From positions 1-7,076 of the forward strand of contig DATKEG010000031.1 of assembly GCA_035544515.1 (NCBI GenBank): a DNA stretch of 7,076 nt. Reading direction: 5' to 3'. Source of the DNA: DATKEG01 sp035544515. GTDB lineage: Bacteria; Acidobacteriota; Vicinamibacteria; Fen-336. Shown here one piece after another: positions 1 to 6,211 of this stretch; position 1 is the first letter of the stretch; each line of letters opens with the position of its first letter. Made by a program: the position numbers and the translations under genes. The notes under the pieces were generated by a model. That model had not been told where the DNA came from and made no database searches. It saw only the letters and a program-made list of their open reading frames with translations.

Positions 1-2051
1 CGGGTCACGGACGCCGACACCTGCTGGCGGGGCGTGGTCAGGTCGTAGAGAGCCGCGGTGGGCGCCACCTCCCGCACGGCCTCACGCAGGAGCGGCGCGA
101 GCGCCGCCGGCGCCGGCCCCGAGCGCACCTGGAAGGAGAACGAGCCTGCCGCCTGCTGGAAGGCGGGGATGAACAGCGCCGGAGGCGCGGGATCGCGGAG
201 CGCGCCGTAGCGGGTGTCCGCGGCCACGCCCACGACCTCCGCCCCGCTGACGCGGCGGCCCAGGGGATCCTGGCCGGGGAAGTACGCGCGCGCGAAGGCC
301 TCGTTGATCACGACAACCGGAGGAGTGCCCACGTCGTCCTGCGGTCCGATGCCGCGGCCCGCGCGCAAGGAGATGCCCTGCGCGGCGAAGAACCCCCCGC
401 CCACCCGATTCACGTGCGCGTATTCGGCGCCGCCCGCCGGGTCCGGCGGCCGGCCTGCGATCGAGATGCGCGTCCGGTCCGTGCGGTCGGCGAGCAGTTG
501 ATGCGTCGACACGCCGGCGTCGCGAACACCCGGCAGGGCCTGGAAGCGCTCCAGCAGCCGGCGCGACAGGGCGAGGGACTCGGCCGGGCTGGAGGTGACC
601 GCGTGCACCTTGAACAGGTGGACGCCCTCGGTCGTGACCCCGGTCTCGACGCCGACGAGGTTCCGCAGCGTGCGCAGGAAGAGCCCGGCGCCAAAGAGCA
701 GCACGACCGAGACCGCCACCTGCATCACGACCAGCGTGCGGCCCAGGCCCAGGCGCACGCCGGCGCCGCCGCCGTCCCGCAGGTCGCGGACGAGGTCGGC
801 CCGCGTGGCGCGCAGCGCGGGGACGAGGCCGGTCAGGACGGCCGTCGCCAGCGAGACGGCGCCGAGCAAGGCCAGGGCGCGGCCGTCGAGGGCGACCTCG
901 GGCGTGCCGTCCGGCATCAGGCCGGGGACGAGCACGTCCTTCGTCTGCCACGCGACGGCCACGCCGAGCAGGGCGCCCAGCGCGCCGAGGACCGCGCTCT
1001 CGGCGAGGAGCTGCCGGACGATCCGCCACCGTCCGGCCCCGAGCGCGAGGCGGACGCCGATCTCCCGCCGCCGGGCCGCGCCGCGCGCGAGCAGCAGGCC
1101 GGTCACGGTCACGCAGGCCATGAGGAGGACCAGACCGGTCATGGCGGCGAGGACGACGAGCGGCGGCCGCGCTTCGTCCCGGCGCCGGGTGAGGCCCTGG
1201 CTGCCGTCGGTCAGGCGCAGGCGTGGCGCGTCTCCGCCACGGGCGGCGGAGGCGCTCGCCAGGCGCGGCGCCATCTCCGCTTCGGCCTGCGCCGCCGTCA
1301 TCCCGGGCCGCAGCCGACCCATCACCTGTAGCCAGTGCCAGGCCGGGTTCGTGAGGTACGGCTCGCCGGGCGCGCGCCCTGCGCGGAGCGGCACCGAGAC
1401 GTCCGCCGCCTGGCCCAGCGGCAGCGTGCCGGAGAACCCGCGCGGCGTGACGCCCACGATCGTGAAGGGGCGGCCGTCGAGCATCCCCGTCTGGCCGATG
1501 ACGCCGGGATCGCCGCCGAAGCGGCGCTGCCAGTAGCGGTGGCCGAGCACGGCCACCATGTCGGCGCCGACGCGGTCGTCCTCCGGCGTGATCGTGCGGC
1601 CCAGGAGGGCGCGCACGCCGAGGCCGGAGTAGTAACCGCCCGAGACGACCTGCCCGACGGCGAGGTCCGTCCGGCCGCCCACGCTCAGGCTCGCCCGCCG
1701 CAGCTCGGCCCAGGCGAAAGTCGCGGCCAGGGTCGTGAGCGGCTCCCCGAACGCCTCGAACGCCGGATACGAGAACGACGACGACGTGACGCGGCCGCTC
1801 CCCGCCTCCTGCCACCACTCGCCGGTCAGGTATTCGACGGCCGGGCTCGGCCCGGAGGTCCATTGGAACAGGACCAGCGCGGAGGGATCCTCGACCGGCA
1901 ACGGCCGGAGCAGCACGGCGTCGGCGACGCTGAACAGCGCGGTGTTCGCCCCGAAGCCGAGCGCGAGCGTCACCGCCACCACCGCCGCGAAGCCGGGCTG
2001 GCGGCGGAGCTGCCGAAGCGCATGCGTGAGGTCCCGCCCGAGTCCGCTCAC
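1..2051 (-). CDS. ADOP-family ABC transporter permease (MacB/FtsX-like), C-terminus cut by window edge
   Basis: An inner-membrane permease of the MacB/FtsX superfamily, of the large two-module 'ADOP' kind common in Acidobacteriota and relatives. These proteins are thought to work with a separately encoded ATPase in export or envelope functions; the substrate is unknown. The frame is open from GTG at 2051 to the left edge, giving 683 residues. Residues 1-50 have the typical N-terminus (DLTHALRQLRRQPGF, a first membrane helix at about 21-45, then LLRPLP). A periplasmic MacB-type domain follows, with SYPAFEAF at 94-101. The first FtsX module spans about 297-418 and includes the signature ARRREIGVRLALGAGR near 326-341. 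A further helix lies at about 440-458, and a second periplasmic domain runs from about 465 to 670. The last three helices expected in an 800-plus-residue family member lie outside the window. The GTG overlaps the TGA of the upstream methyltransferase, and GGAAGG lies 12 bases before it. No ATPase gene is visible here. Confidence 0.9.
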   Translation of the reverse strand, partial: MSGLGRDLTHALRQLRRQPGFAAVVAVTLALGFGANTALFSVADAVLLRPLPVEDPSALVLFQWTSGPSPAVEYLTGEWWQEAGSGRVTSSSFSYPAFEAFGEPLTTLAATFAWAELRRASLSVGGRTDLAVGQVVSGGYYSGLGVRALLGRTITPEDDRVGADMVAVLGHRYWQRRFGGDPGVIGQTGMLDGRPFTIVGVTPRGFSGTLPLGQAADVSVPLRAGRAPGEPYLTNPAWHWLQVMGRLRPGMTAAQAEAEMAPRLASASAARGGDAPRLRLTDGSQGLTRRRDEARPPLVVLAAMTGLVLLMACVTVTGLLLARGAARRREIGVRLALGAGRWRIVRQLLAESAVLGALGALLGVAVAWQTKDVLVPGLMPDGTPEVALDGRALALLGAVSLATAVLTGLVPALRATRADLVRDLRDGGGAGVRLGLGRTLVVMQVAVSVVLLFGAGLFLRTLRNLVGVETGVTTEGVHLFKVHAVTSSPAESLALSRRLLERFQALPGVRDAGVSTHQLLADRTDRTRISIAGRPPDPAGGAEYAHVNRVGGGFFAAQGISLRAGRGIGPQDDVGTPPVVVINEAFARAYFPGQDPLGRRVSGAEVVGVAADTRYGALRDPAPPALFIPAFQQAAGSFSFQVRSGPAPAALAPLLREAVREVAPTAALYDLTTPRQQVSASVT

Positions 2052-2593
2052 CGCCCCGGCCGCCCTTCCGGGATCGTCCAGAGGTAGATCGTCTTCGGCG
2101 GGTGGCCGACCCGCTCCTCGCGGTCCGCCTCCCAGTTGCCCATGTCGAAGGTCTGCGACACGACCCGCGTGCCGGGACGCAGCTCCTTCAGCAGGCGCGG
2201 GCGCAGCCGCAGGTTCGCCGGGCGCATCAGGTACAGCGTGACCACGGTGGCGTCCTGGATCGGCACCTCGAACAGGTCGCCCTGCACGAAGCGGATCAGC
2301 GCCGCCACGCCCGCCTCCTCGGCGGCGTCGCGGGCCCAGCGCAGGCGCGCCGGGTCGAGCTCCACGCACACGCCGCGCACGCCCGGCTTGCGGACGGCGG
2401 CGATCACGATGCGGCCGTCACCGCAGCCGAGGTCGTAGACGACGTCGCCCGCGCGCACCCCGGCGAGCCGGAGCATGCCCTCGACGACCTCGGGTGGCGT
2501 GCCGTGATAGGGGGCGTCCGGGAGCTGCGCGGCCGGCGCGCCGGCCGCGATGAGGACCGCGAGCATCGGAAGGAGCGCCACGCCCGAGAGCAT
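2048..2593 (-). CDS. FAM173-like SAM-dependent methyltransferase with hydrophobic N-terminus
   Basis: A 181-residue class I SAM-dependent methyltransferase. The SAM-binding motif I is VVYDLGCGDGRIVIAA (residues 51-66), motif II is GVCVELDP (74-81), and the motif III-like region is FVQGDLFEV (102-110). TVVTLYL (116-122), the PG turn and RVVSQTFDMGNW (143-154) complete the fold. The order of motifs, including TPPEVV at 32-37, resembles the FAM173/ATPSCKMT group, whose eukaryotic members are membrane-anchored lysine methyltransferases; the bacterial substrate is unknown. Residues 5-22 are hydrophobic and end in an Ala-rich stretch (APAA), like a signal peptide or membrane anchor but with no basic residue before it. 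A catalytic role outside the cytoplasm would be odd because SAM is cytoplasmic, so an anchor is more likely than secretion. No clear Shine-Dalgarno precedes ATG 2593; GTG at codon 5 and ATG at codon 10 are alternative starts. The stop overlaps the start of the permease gene, suggesting translational coupling. Confidence 0.87.
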   Translation of the reverse strand: MLSGVALLPMLAVLIAAGAPAAQLPDAPYHGTPPEVVEGMLRLAGVRAGDVVYDLGCGDGRIVIAAVRKPGVRGVCVELDPARLRWARDAAEEAGVAALIRFVQGDLFEVPIQDATVVTLYLMRPANLRLRPRLLKELRPGTRVVSQTFDMGNWEADREERVGHPPKTIYLWTIPEGRPGR

Positions 2594-2619
2594 AGCTCGG
2601 CCCGCGCAAGCGCTGCCAA
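2589..2619 (-). promoter_or_regulatory. weak candidate promoter for the methyltransferase-permease unit
   Basis: Reading leftward, TTGGCA (2619-2614) and TATGCT (2594-2589) are separated by 19 bases, longer than the ideal 17. The -10 element overlaps the annotated ATG at 2593. If it is used, the transcript would begin inside the annotated coding sequence and translation would have to start at codon 5 (GTG) or codon 10 (ATG). The sequence shows the match only; use is inferred and weak. Confidence 0.2.
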
Positions 2620-2630
2620 CGACTCATCCG

Positions 2631-2655
2631 GCGCGCGCAGATCGTGCGCGCGCAG
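2631..2655. repeat. pair of 10-base direct repeats in the divergent intergenic region
   Basis: The 10-mer GCGCGCGCAG occurs at 2631-2640 and again at 2646-2655, separated by five bases, giving a 15-base period. It lies between the divergent methyltransferase and alcohol dehydrogenase genes, where an operator could sit. GC-alternating repeats arise easily in such a GC-rich genome, so a regulatory role is only a possibility. Confidence 0.5.
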
Positions 2656-2660
2656 GGCCT

Positions 2661-2678
2661 GCGGCGCGCGCGCGCCGC
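2661..2678. repeat. 18-base perfect GC palindrome in the divergent intergenic region
   Basis: GCGGCGCGCGCGCGCCGC is a perfect inverted repeat with no loop. Its core is alternating G and C, the kind of sequence that can adopt left-handed Z-DNA under negative supercoiling. It sits between two divergent transcription units, about 57 bases before the dehydrogenase GTG and 68 bases before the methyltransferase ATG. Possible roles are a dimeric-repressor operator or a supercoil-sensitive element; chance in GC-rich DNA is also possible. Confidence 0.6.
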
Positions 2679-2721
2679 GCTCGGGCGGCTGGTATCGCTC
2701 TTGCGTACTCGAGGGGCAGCC

Positions 2722-2728
2722 AAGGAGG
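2722..2728 (+). promoter_or_regulatory. strong ribosome binding site for GTG at 2735
   Basis: AAGGAGG is a near-perfect match to the Shine-Dalgarno consensus, with six bases between it and GTG at 2735-2737. That GTG is in frame with the alcohol dehydrogenase. Neither of the downstream ATGs (2813 and 2828) has a comparable site at normal spacing, so this site favours the upstream GTG as start. Confidence 0.65.
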
Positions 2729-2734
2729 CGGTCT

Positions 2735-3868
2735 GTGAAAGCAAGTGGATCCACGGTGGCGGAACCGACGACGCGCGAGACTGGGCTGGGGCCGGGCGAC
2801 CCCGCGAAGGCGATGGTCCTGGCTTCGATGAAGGCGCTGGTCTATCACGGACCCGGAAAACGCTCCTGGGAGGATAAGCCGCGGGCGGCGATCCGTGAGG
2901 CCTCCGACGCCGTCGTGCGCATCACGACCTCCACGATCTGCGGGACCGACCTGCACATCCTCAAGGGCGACGTGCCGTCCGTCACCGACGGGCGCATCCT
3001 CGGCCACGAGGGGGTCGGCGTCGTCGAGCAGGTGGGCACCGCCGTCACCGGCTTCCGCGCTGGAGACAAGGTCCTGATCTCGTGCATCACGTCGTGCGCA
3101 AAGTGCGACTTCTGCAAGAAGGGGATGTACTCCCACTGTCGGAGCGGCGGCTGGATCCTCGGCAACACCATCGACGGCACGCAGGCCGAATACGTCCGCG
3201 TCCCGCACGCGGACACCAGCCTGTACCGGCTCCCGGCGGACGGCGACGAAGAGGCCTTCGTGATGCTGAGCGACATCTTCCCGACCGGCTTCGAGTGCGG
3301 CGTCCTGAACGGGCAGGTGAAGCCCGGCGACACGGTGGCCATCGTGGGCGCGGGCCCGATCGGCCTCGCCACGCTGCTCACCGCCCAGTTCTACTCCCCC
3401 GCCGAGATCGTGATGGTCGACCTGGACGCGAACCGCCTGGACGTGGCCCGTTCCTTGGGCGCCACCAAGCTCGTGGACAGCTCCGACGGCAAGGCGGTGG
3501 ACACGGTGATGGCCCTGACCGGGGGGGCGGGCGTGGACGTGGCCGTGGAGGCCGTCGGGATCCCGGCCACCTTCGACATCTGCCAGGGGATCGTGGCGCC
3601 GGGCGGACGCATCGCCAACGTCGGCGTGCACGGCAAGCCGGTGCAGCTCCAGCTCGAGAGACTCTGGTCCCACAACATCACGCTCACCACGAGGCTCGTG
3701 GACACGGTCACCACGCCCATGCTGCTCAAGCTCGTGCAGTCGGGCAAGGTCCGGCCCGCGAAGCTGGTGACCCATCGCTTCGAGCTGGCGGACGTGATGA
3801 AGGCGTACGACGTCTTCGCCAACGCGGCCAGGGAGCGGGCGCTCAAGGTCGTGCTCGAGAACCGGTAG
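2735..3868 (+). CDS. zinc-dependent medium-chain alcohol dehydrogenase, NAD-type
   Basis: A medium-chain dehydrogenase/reductase that interconverts an alcohol and an aldehyde or ketone in the cytoplasm; the substrate is not evident. The following numbers count from the family-typical start MKALVYHGPG (ATG 2828, 346 residues). Catalytic zinc ligands are C38 (TICGTD) and H60-E61 (GHEGVG), with D149 a plausible further ligand. Structural zinc cysteines are C90, C93, C96 and C104. The Rossmann motif is VGAGPIGL at 173-180. D198 at the end of the second strand (MVDLD) indicates preference for NAD over NADP. HADTSLY at 127-133 and DTVTTPMLL at 292-300 are typical of the bacterial AdhP/secondary-alcohol group. 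I chose GTG 2735 because of the AAGGAGG site, which adds 31 residues of low complexity before the conserved start; ATG 2828 is the conservative alternative. It is divergent from the methyltransferase unit. All key residues are intact. Confidence 0.93.
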   Translation: MKASGSTVAEPTTRETGLGPGDPAKAMVLASMKALVYHGPGKRSWEDKPRAAIREASDAVVRITTSTICGTDLHILKGDVPSVTDGRILGHEGVGVVEQVGTAVTGFRAGDKVLISCITSCAKCDFCKKGMYSHCRSGGWILGNTIDGTQAEYVRVPHADTSLYRLPADGDEEAFVMLSDIFPTGFECGVLNGQVKPGDTVAIVGAGPIGLATLLTAQFYSPAEIVMVDLDANRLDVARSLGATKLVDSSDGKAVDTVMALTGGAGVDVAVEAVGIPATFDICQGIVAPGGRIANVGVHGKPVQLQLERLWSHNITLTTRLVDTVTTPMLLKLVQSGKVRPAKLVTHRFELADVMKAYDVFANAARERALKVVLENR

Positions 3869-3919
3869 GCGCTCGGGTCGAGGCCGCGCGGTGTCTCGGA
3901 CGGAAGCCGCCGGAGGGGC

Positions 3920-3948
3920 TTGACCTCGGCCCTCCGACAGATTAGCTT
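3920..3948 (+). promoter_or_regulatory. sigma70-like promoter for the Tat-exported glycosidase gene
   Basis: TTGACC (3920-3925) and TAGCTT (3943-3948) are separated by exactly 17 bases. The -35 matches five of six consensus bases; the -10 keeps the key T, A and final T. Transcription would be expected to begin near 3955, only about 8 bases before ATG 3963. The stretch between is pyrimidine-rich with no Shine-Dalgarno, so the mRNA would be leaderless or nearly so. It also implies transcription independent of the dehydrogenase. Confidence 0.55.
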
Positions 3949-3962
3949 CCCCTTCTCTCCCG

Positions 3963-6077
3963 ATGCGCCACGGCGGAGTCGATCGTCGCGGTTTCCTCAG
4001 GACGGCCGCCGCGGGAGCGGCCGGCGTCACGCTGTGCGGCGCGCGGCCGGCATACGCCGCCGGGATCGGCGCCCCGCCGGCGCCCGCGCCGGCGGGCGCG
4101 GCCTTCGAGCTGCGCTTCCGCCAGGTCCATCTCGACTACCACACCAGCCCGCACATCCCGGACGTGGCCGCGGCGTTCGATCCCGAAGAGTTCGTCTCCA
4201 CGCTCGTCCGCGCGCGCGTGGACTCGGTCACCTGCTTCGCGCGCTGCCATCACGGCTACATCTACTACGACACGAAGCGGTTCCCGGAGCGGCGGCACCC
4301 TCACCTCGAGCGCAACCTGCTGGCCGAGCAGATCGAGGCCTGCCACCGCCGCGACATCCGCGTGCCGATCTACGTCACCGTCCAGTGGGACCAATACACG
4401 GCCGACGCCGAGCCCGGCTGGCGCATGGTCACCGAGACCGGCGCCCTGCAGGGCACGCCGCCCTTCGAGCCCGGCTTCTACCGCCGGCTCTGCCTCAACT
4501 CGCCGTACCCGGACTTCCTGAAGGCCCACCTCGAGGAGCTGTTCGCGGTAGTGCCGGTGGACGGCCTGTTCCTCGACATCGTGGCCGGCCAGGACTGCTC
4601 CTGCCCGCGCTGCCGGGCCGAGATGGACCGCAGGGGCATGGACGCGTCCGTGGCCCGGGTGCGCCAGGAGTTCGGGCGCGAGGTGACACACGCCTTCCAG
4701 CGCGACCTCACCGCCTTCATCCGGCGGCTGGACCGCGACTGCTCGATCTTCTACAACGGCGGCCACGTCGGCCCCGAGCAGCGGCACGTGGCCGCGGCCT
4801 ACACCCACTGGGAGCTGGAGTCGCTGCCCAGCGGCGGCTGGGGCTACCTGCACTTCCCCGTGTCGCAGCGCTACGCGCGGACGCTCGGCCTCGAATGCCT
4901 GGGCATGACCGGCAAGTTCCACACGTCGTGGGGCGACTTCCACTCGTTGAAGAACCTCGCCGCCCTGCAGTTCGAGTGCTTCCAGATGCTGGCCCTGGGC
5001 GCGAAGTGCTCGGTGGGCGACCAGCTCCATCCCTCGGGGAGGATCGACGGCCCCACCTACGACCTCATCGGCGCCGTCTACGCCGAGGTCGAGCGGAAGG
5101 AGCCGTGGTGCCGCGGGGCGCGGCCGGTCGTGGACGTGGGCGTCTTCAGCCCCGAGGAGTTCACCGGCGGCCGCACCCCGCCGCCCGCCCTGGGGGCCAC
5201 GCGGATCCTGCAGGAGGGGGCGCACCAGTTCGACTTCATCGATACCGCGACCGAGGAGCTGGACCGGTACCGCCTGCTCGTCCTGCCTGACGACATTGCC
5301 GTGGGCGCCGAGCTCGGGCGGAAGCTCCAGGCCTACCTCCAGGGCGGCGGAGCGCTCGTGGCCTCCCACCGGTCCGGTCTCGAACCGGAGGGCAAGGCGT
5401 TCGCGCTGCCCCTCGGCGTGCGCCTCGTGGGCGAGGCGCCGTTCAGCCCCGACTTCGTCCGGCCGCGCGCGGCGCTGGCGAAAGGCCTGCCCGCCGCCGA
5501 GCTGGTCGTCTATCGCCGCGCGCTCGAGGTCGAGCCGCTTCCCGGCGCCGAGGTCCTGGCCGACGCGGTGGTGCCCTACTTCAACCGGACGTACCGCCAC
5601 TACTCGTCCCACCGGCACACGCCGTCGTCGGGCCGTACGGGCTACGCGGCCGCCGTGCGCCAGGGCCGCGCGGTCTACTTCGCCCACCCGCTCTTCACGC
5701 AGTACGCCGCCAACGCGCCACGCTGGTGCAAGCAGCTCGTGCTCAATGCCGTGGACCTGCTGCTTTCCGCGCCGATGCTGCGCCATCGCGGGCCGAGCAC
5801 GGTGCTCGCCGCGGTCAACCAGCAGGCGGCCGAGCGGCGCCTCGTGGTCCACCTCCTGCACTACGTGCCCGAGCGCCGCGGGCAGGACTTCGACGTGATC
5901 GAGGACGTGATCCCGCTCTTCGATCTCGACCTCGACCTCCGCGCGCCGGAACGGGTGACGGAGGTGACGGCCGTGCCGCAGGGTCGGAGGCTGGCGTTCC
6001 AGCAGCGCGCCGGCCGCATCTGGTTCCGGCTGCCCCGGCTCGACGGCCACCAGATGATCGCGGTCCGCTTCGCCTGA
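3963..6077 (+). CDS. Tat-exported glycoside-hydrolase-like protein (GHL6-type barrel with beta-galactosidase-like middle domain)
   Basis: A 704-residue exported protein. A twin-arginine signal is clear: DRRGFLR at 7-13, a hydrophobic stretch, then AYA at 30-32 as a likely cleavage site, followed by a Pro/Ala-rich linker (35-47). Residues 50-390 resemble the 'hypothetical glycosyl hydrolase 6' barrel: FRQVHLDYHTSP (52-63), a CHHGY segment (95-99), IYVTVQWDQY (136-145), GLFLDIVAG (201-209) with a strand-end Asp, and THWELESLP (281-289). D205, E284 and E286 are candidate catalytic acids, not proven. C212, C214 and C217 form a CxCxxC cluster that may bind metal. Residues 388-490 look like the amidotransferase-like middle domain of GH42-type beta-galactosidases, and about 610-704 is a C-terminal beta domain. 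A carbohydrate-active role outside the cytoplasm is likely; the substrate is unknown. It follows the dehydrogenase by 94 bases with its own promoter candidate. Confidence 0.85.
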   Translation: MRHGGVDRRGFLRTAAAGAAGVTLCGARPAYAAGIGAPPAPAPAGAAFELRFRQVHLDYHTSPHIPDVAAAFDPEEFVSTLVRARVDSVTCFARCHHGYIYYDTKRFPERRHPHLERNLLAEQIEACHRRDIRVPIYVTVQWDQYTADAEPGWRMVTETGALQGTPPFEPGFYRRLCLNSPYPDFLKAHLEELFAVVPVDGLFLDIVAGQDCSCPRCRAEMDRRGMDASVARVRQEFGREVTHAFQRDLTAFIRRLDRDCSIFYNGGHVGPEQRHVAAAYTHWELESLPSGGWGYLHFPVSQRYARTLGLECLGMTGKFHTSWGDFHSLKNLAALQFECFQMLALGAKCSVGDQLHPSGRIDGPTYDLIGAVYAEVERKEPWCRGARPVVDVGVFSPEEFTGGRTPPPALGATRILQEGAHQFDFIDTATEELDRYRLLVLPDDIAVGAELGRKLQAYLQGGGALVASHRSGLEPEGKAFALPLGVRLVGEAPFSPDFVRPRAALAKGLPAAELVVYRRALEVEPLPGAEVLADAVVPYFNRTYRHYSSHRHTPSSGRTGYAAAVRQGRAVYFAHPLFTQYAANAPRWCKQLVLNAVDLLLSAPMLRHRGPSTVLAAVNQQAAERRLVVHLLHYVPERRGQDFDVIEDVIPLFDLDLDLRAPERVTEVTAVPQGRRLAFQQRAGRIWFRLPRLDGHQMIAVRFA
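4073..4096. repeat. 11-base inverted repeat inside the glycosidase gene
   Basis: CCCGCCGGCGC at 4073-4083 and its exact reverse complement at 4086-4096 are separated by two bases. It falls in the codons for the Pro/Ala-rich linker just after the Tat signal, about 110 bases into the coding sequence. It could form a stable mRNA hairpin once the signal peptide has been translated. It may equally be a by-product of Pro/Ala codons in a GC-rich gene. Confidence 0.5.
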
Positions 6078-6097
6078 TCCTGCCGTACGATGCGTGG

Positions 6098-6211
6098 ATG
6101 ACTGGCTTCCGCGCACGGCGCTCGTTCCTGCGCGCGCTCACGGCCGCCGGGCGACTCCGACCCGTCCGGCCCCGCGCCGGTGACGGCCGTCTGCACGAGC
6201 GGGATCGGCGG
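6098..6211 (+). pseudogene. possible relic of the start of a Tat-signal protein gene
   Basis: ATG 6098 begins MTGFRARRSFLRALTAAG, a textbook twin-arginine n-region, but the expected hydrophobic core is missing and the frame turns into Arg-rich sequence (GRLRPVRPRAGD). A neighbouring frame, from about 6153 to the TGA at 6213-6215, reads DSDPSGPAPVTAVCTSGIGG, more like the start of a mature secreted protein. A deletion and frame change within a former Tat gene would explain both. A TACGAT hexamer (6086-6091) lies just before the ATG, as a -10 element would for a leaderless gene, but I see no -35. The ATG frame is continuous with the next gene, so the alternative is a long N-terminal extension of that protein; this would bury its obvious signal peptide near residue 50. 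Confidence 0.35.

Noticed and set aside
82..1863. A 593-codon minus-strand open frame rich in Arg, Pro and Gly, overlapping the permease
   Set aside because: It is out of frame with the permease, whose own frame is open from 2051 to the edge and carries all the family motifs. The alternative protein is low-complexity Arg/Pro/Gly/Ala, typical of shadow frames in GC-rich DNA.
2102..2734. Upstream extension of the dehydrogenase frame to an ATG at 2102
   Set aside because: This stretch is antisense to the methyltransferase, its translation is low complexity, and a strong ribosome site marks GTG 2735.
3521..3527. Run of seven G in the dehydrogenase as a frameshift or phase-variation site
   Set aside because: The frame is intact across it (TGGAGVDV, as expected for the family) and such runs are common in this composition.
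3904..3921. AAGCC/GGCTT inverted repeat after the dehydrogenase as a terminator
   Set aside because: The stem is only five bases, there is no T-run, and it overlaps the -35 element of the next gene's promoter.
2624..4030. A 468-codon antisense open frame over the dehydrogenase
   Set aside because: Composition is that of a shadow frame and the sense strand encodes an intact zinc dehydrogenase with all metal ligands.
4000..4040. Lipoprotein signal in the glycosidase-like protein around Cys25
   Set aside because: The residue before the Cys is Leu, which does not fit a lipobox; a Tat signal with AYA cleavage fits better.
3942..6116. A 724-codon antisense open frame covering the whole glycosidase-like gene
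   Set aside because: It lacks stops because the sense gene uses G/C-ending codons. The translation is His/Arg/Glu/Ala repetitive with no domain, and the sense strand has a Tat signal, promoter and recognisable domains.
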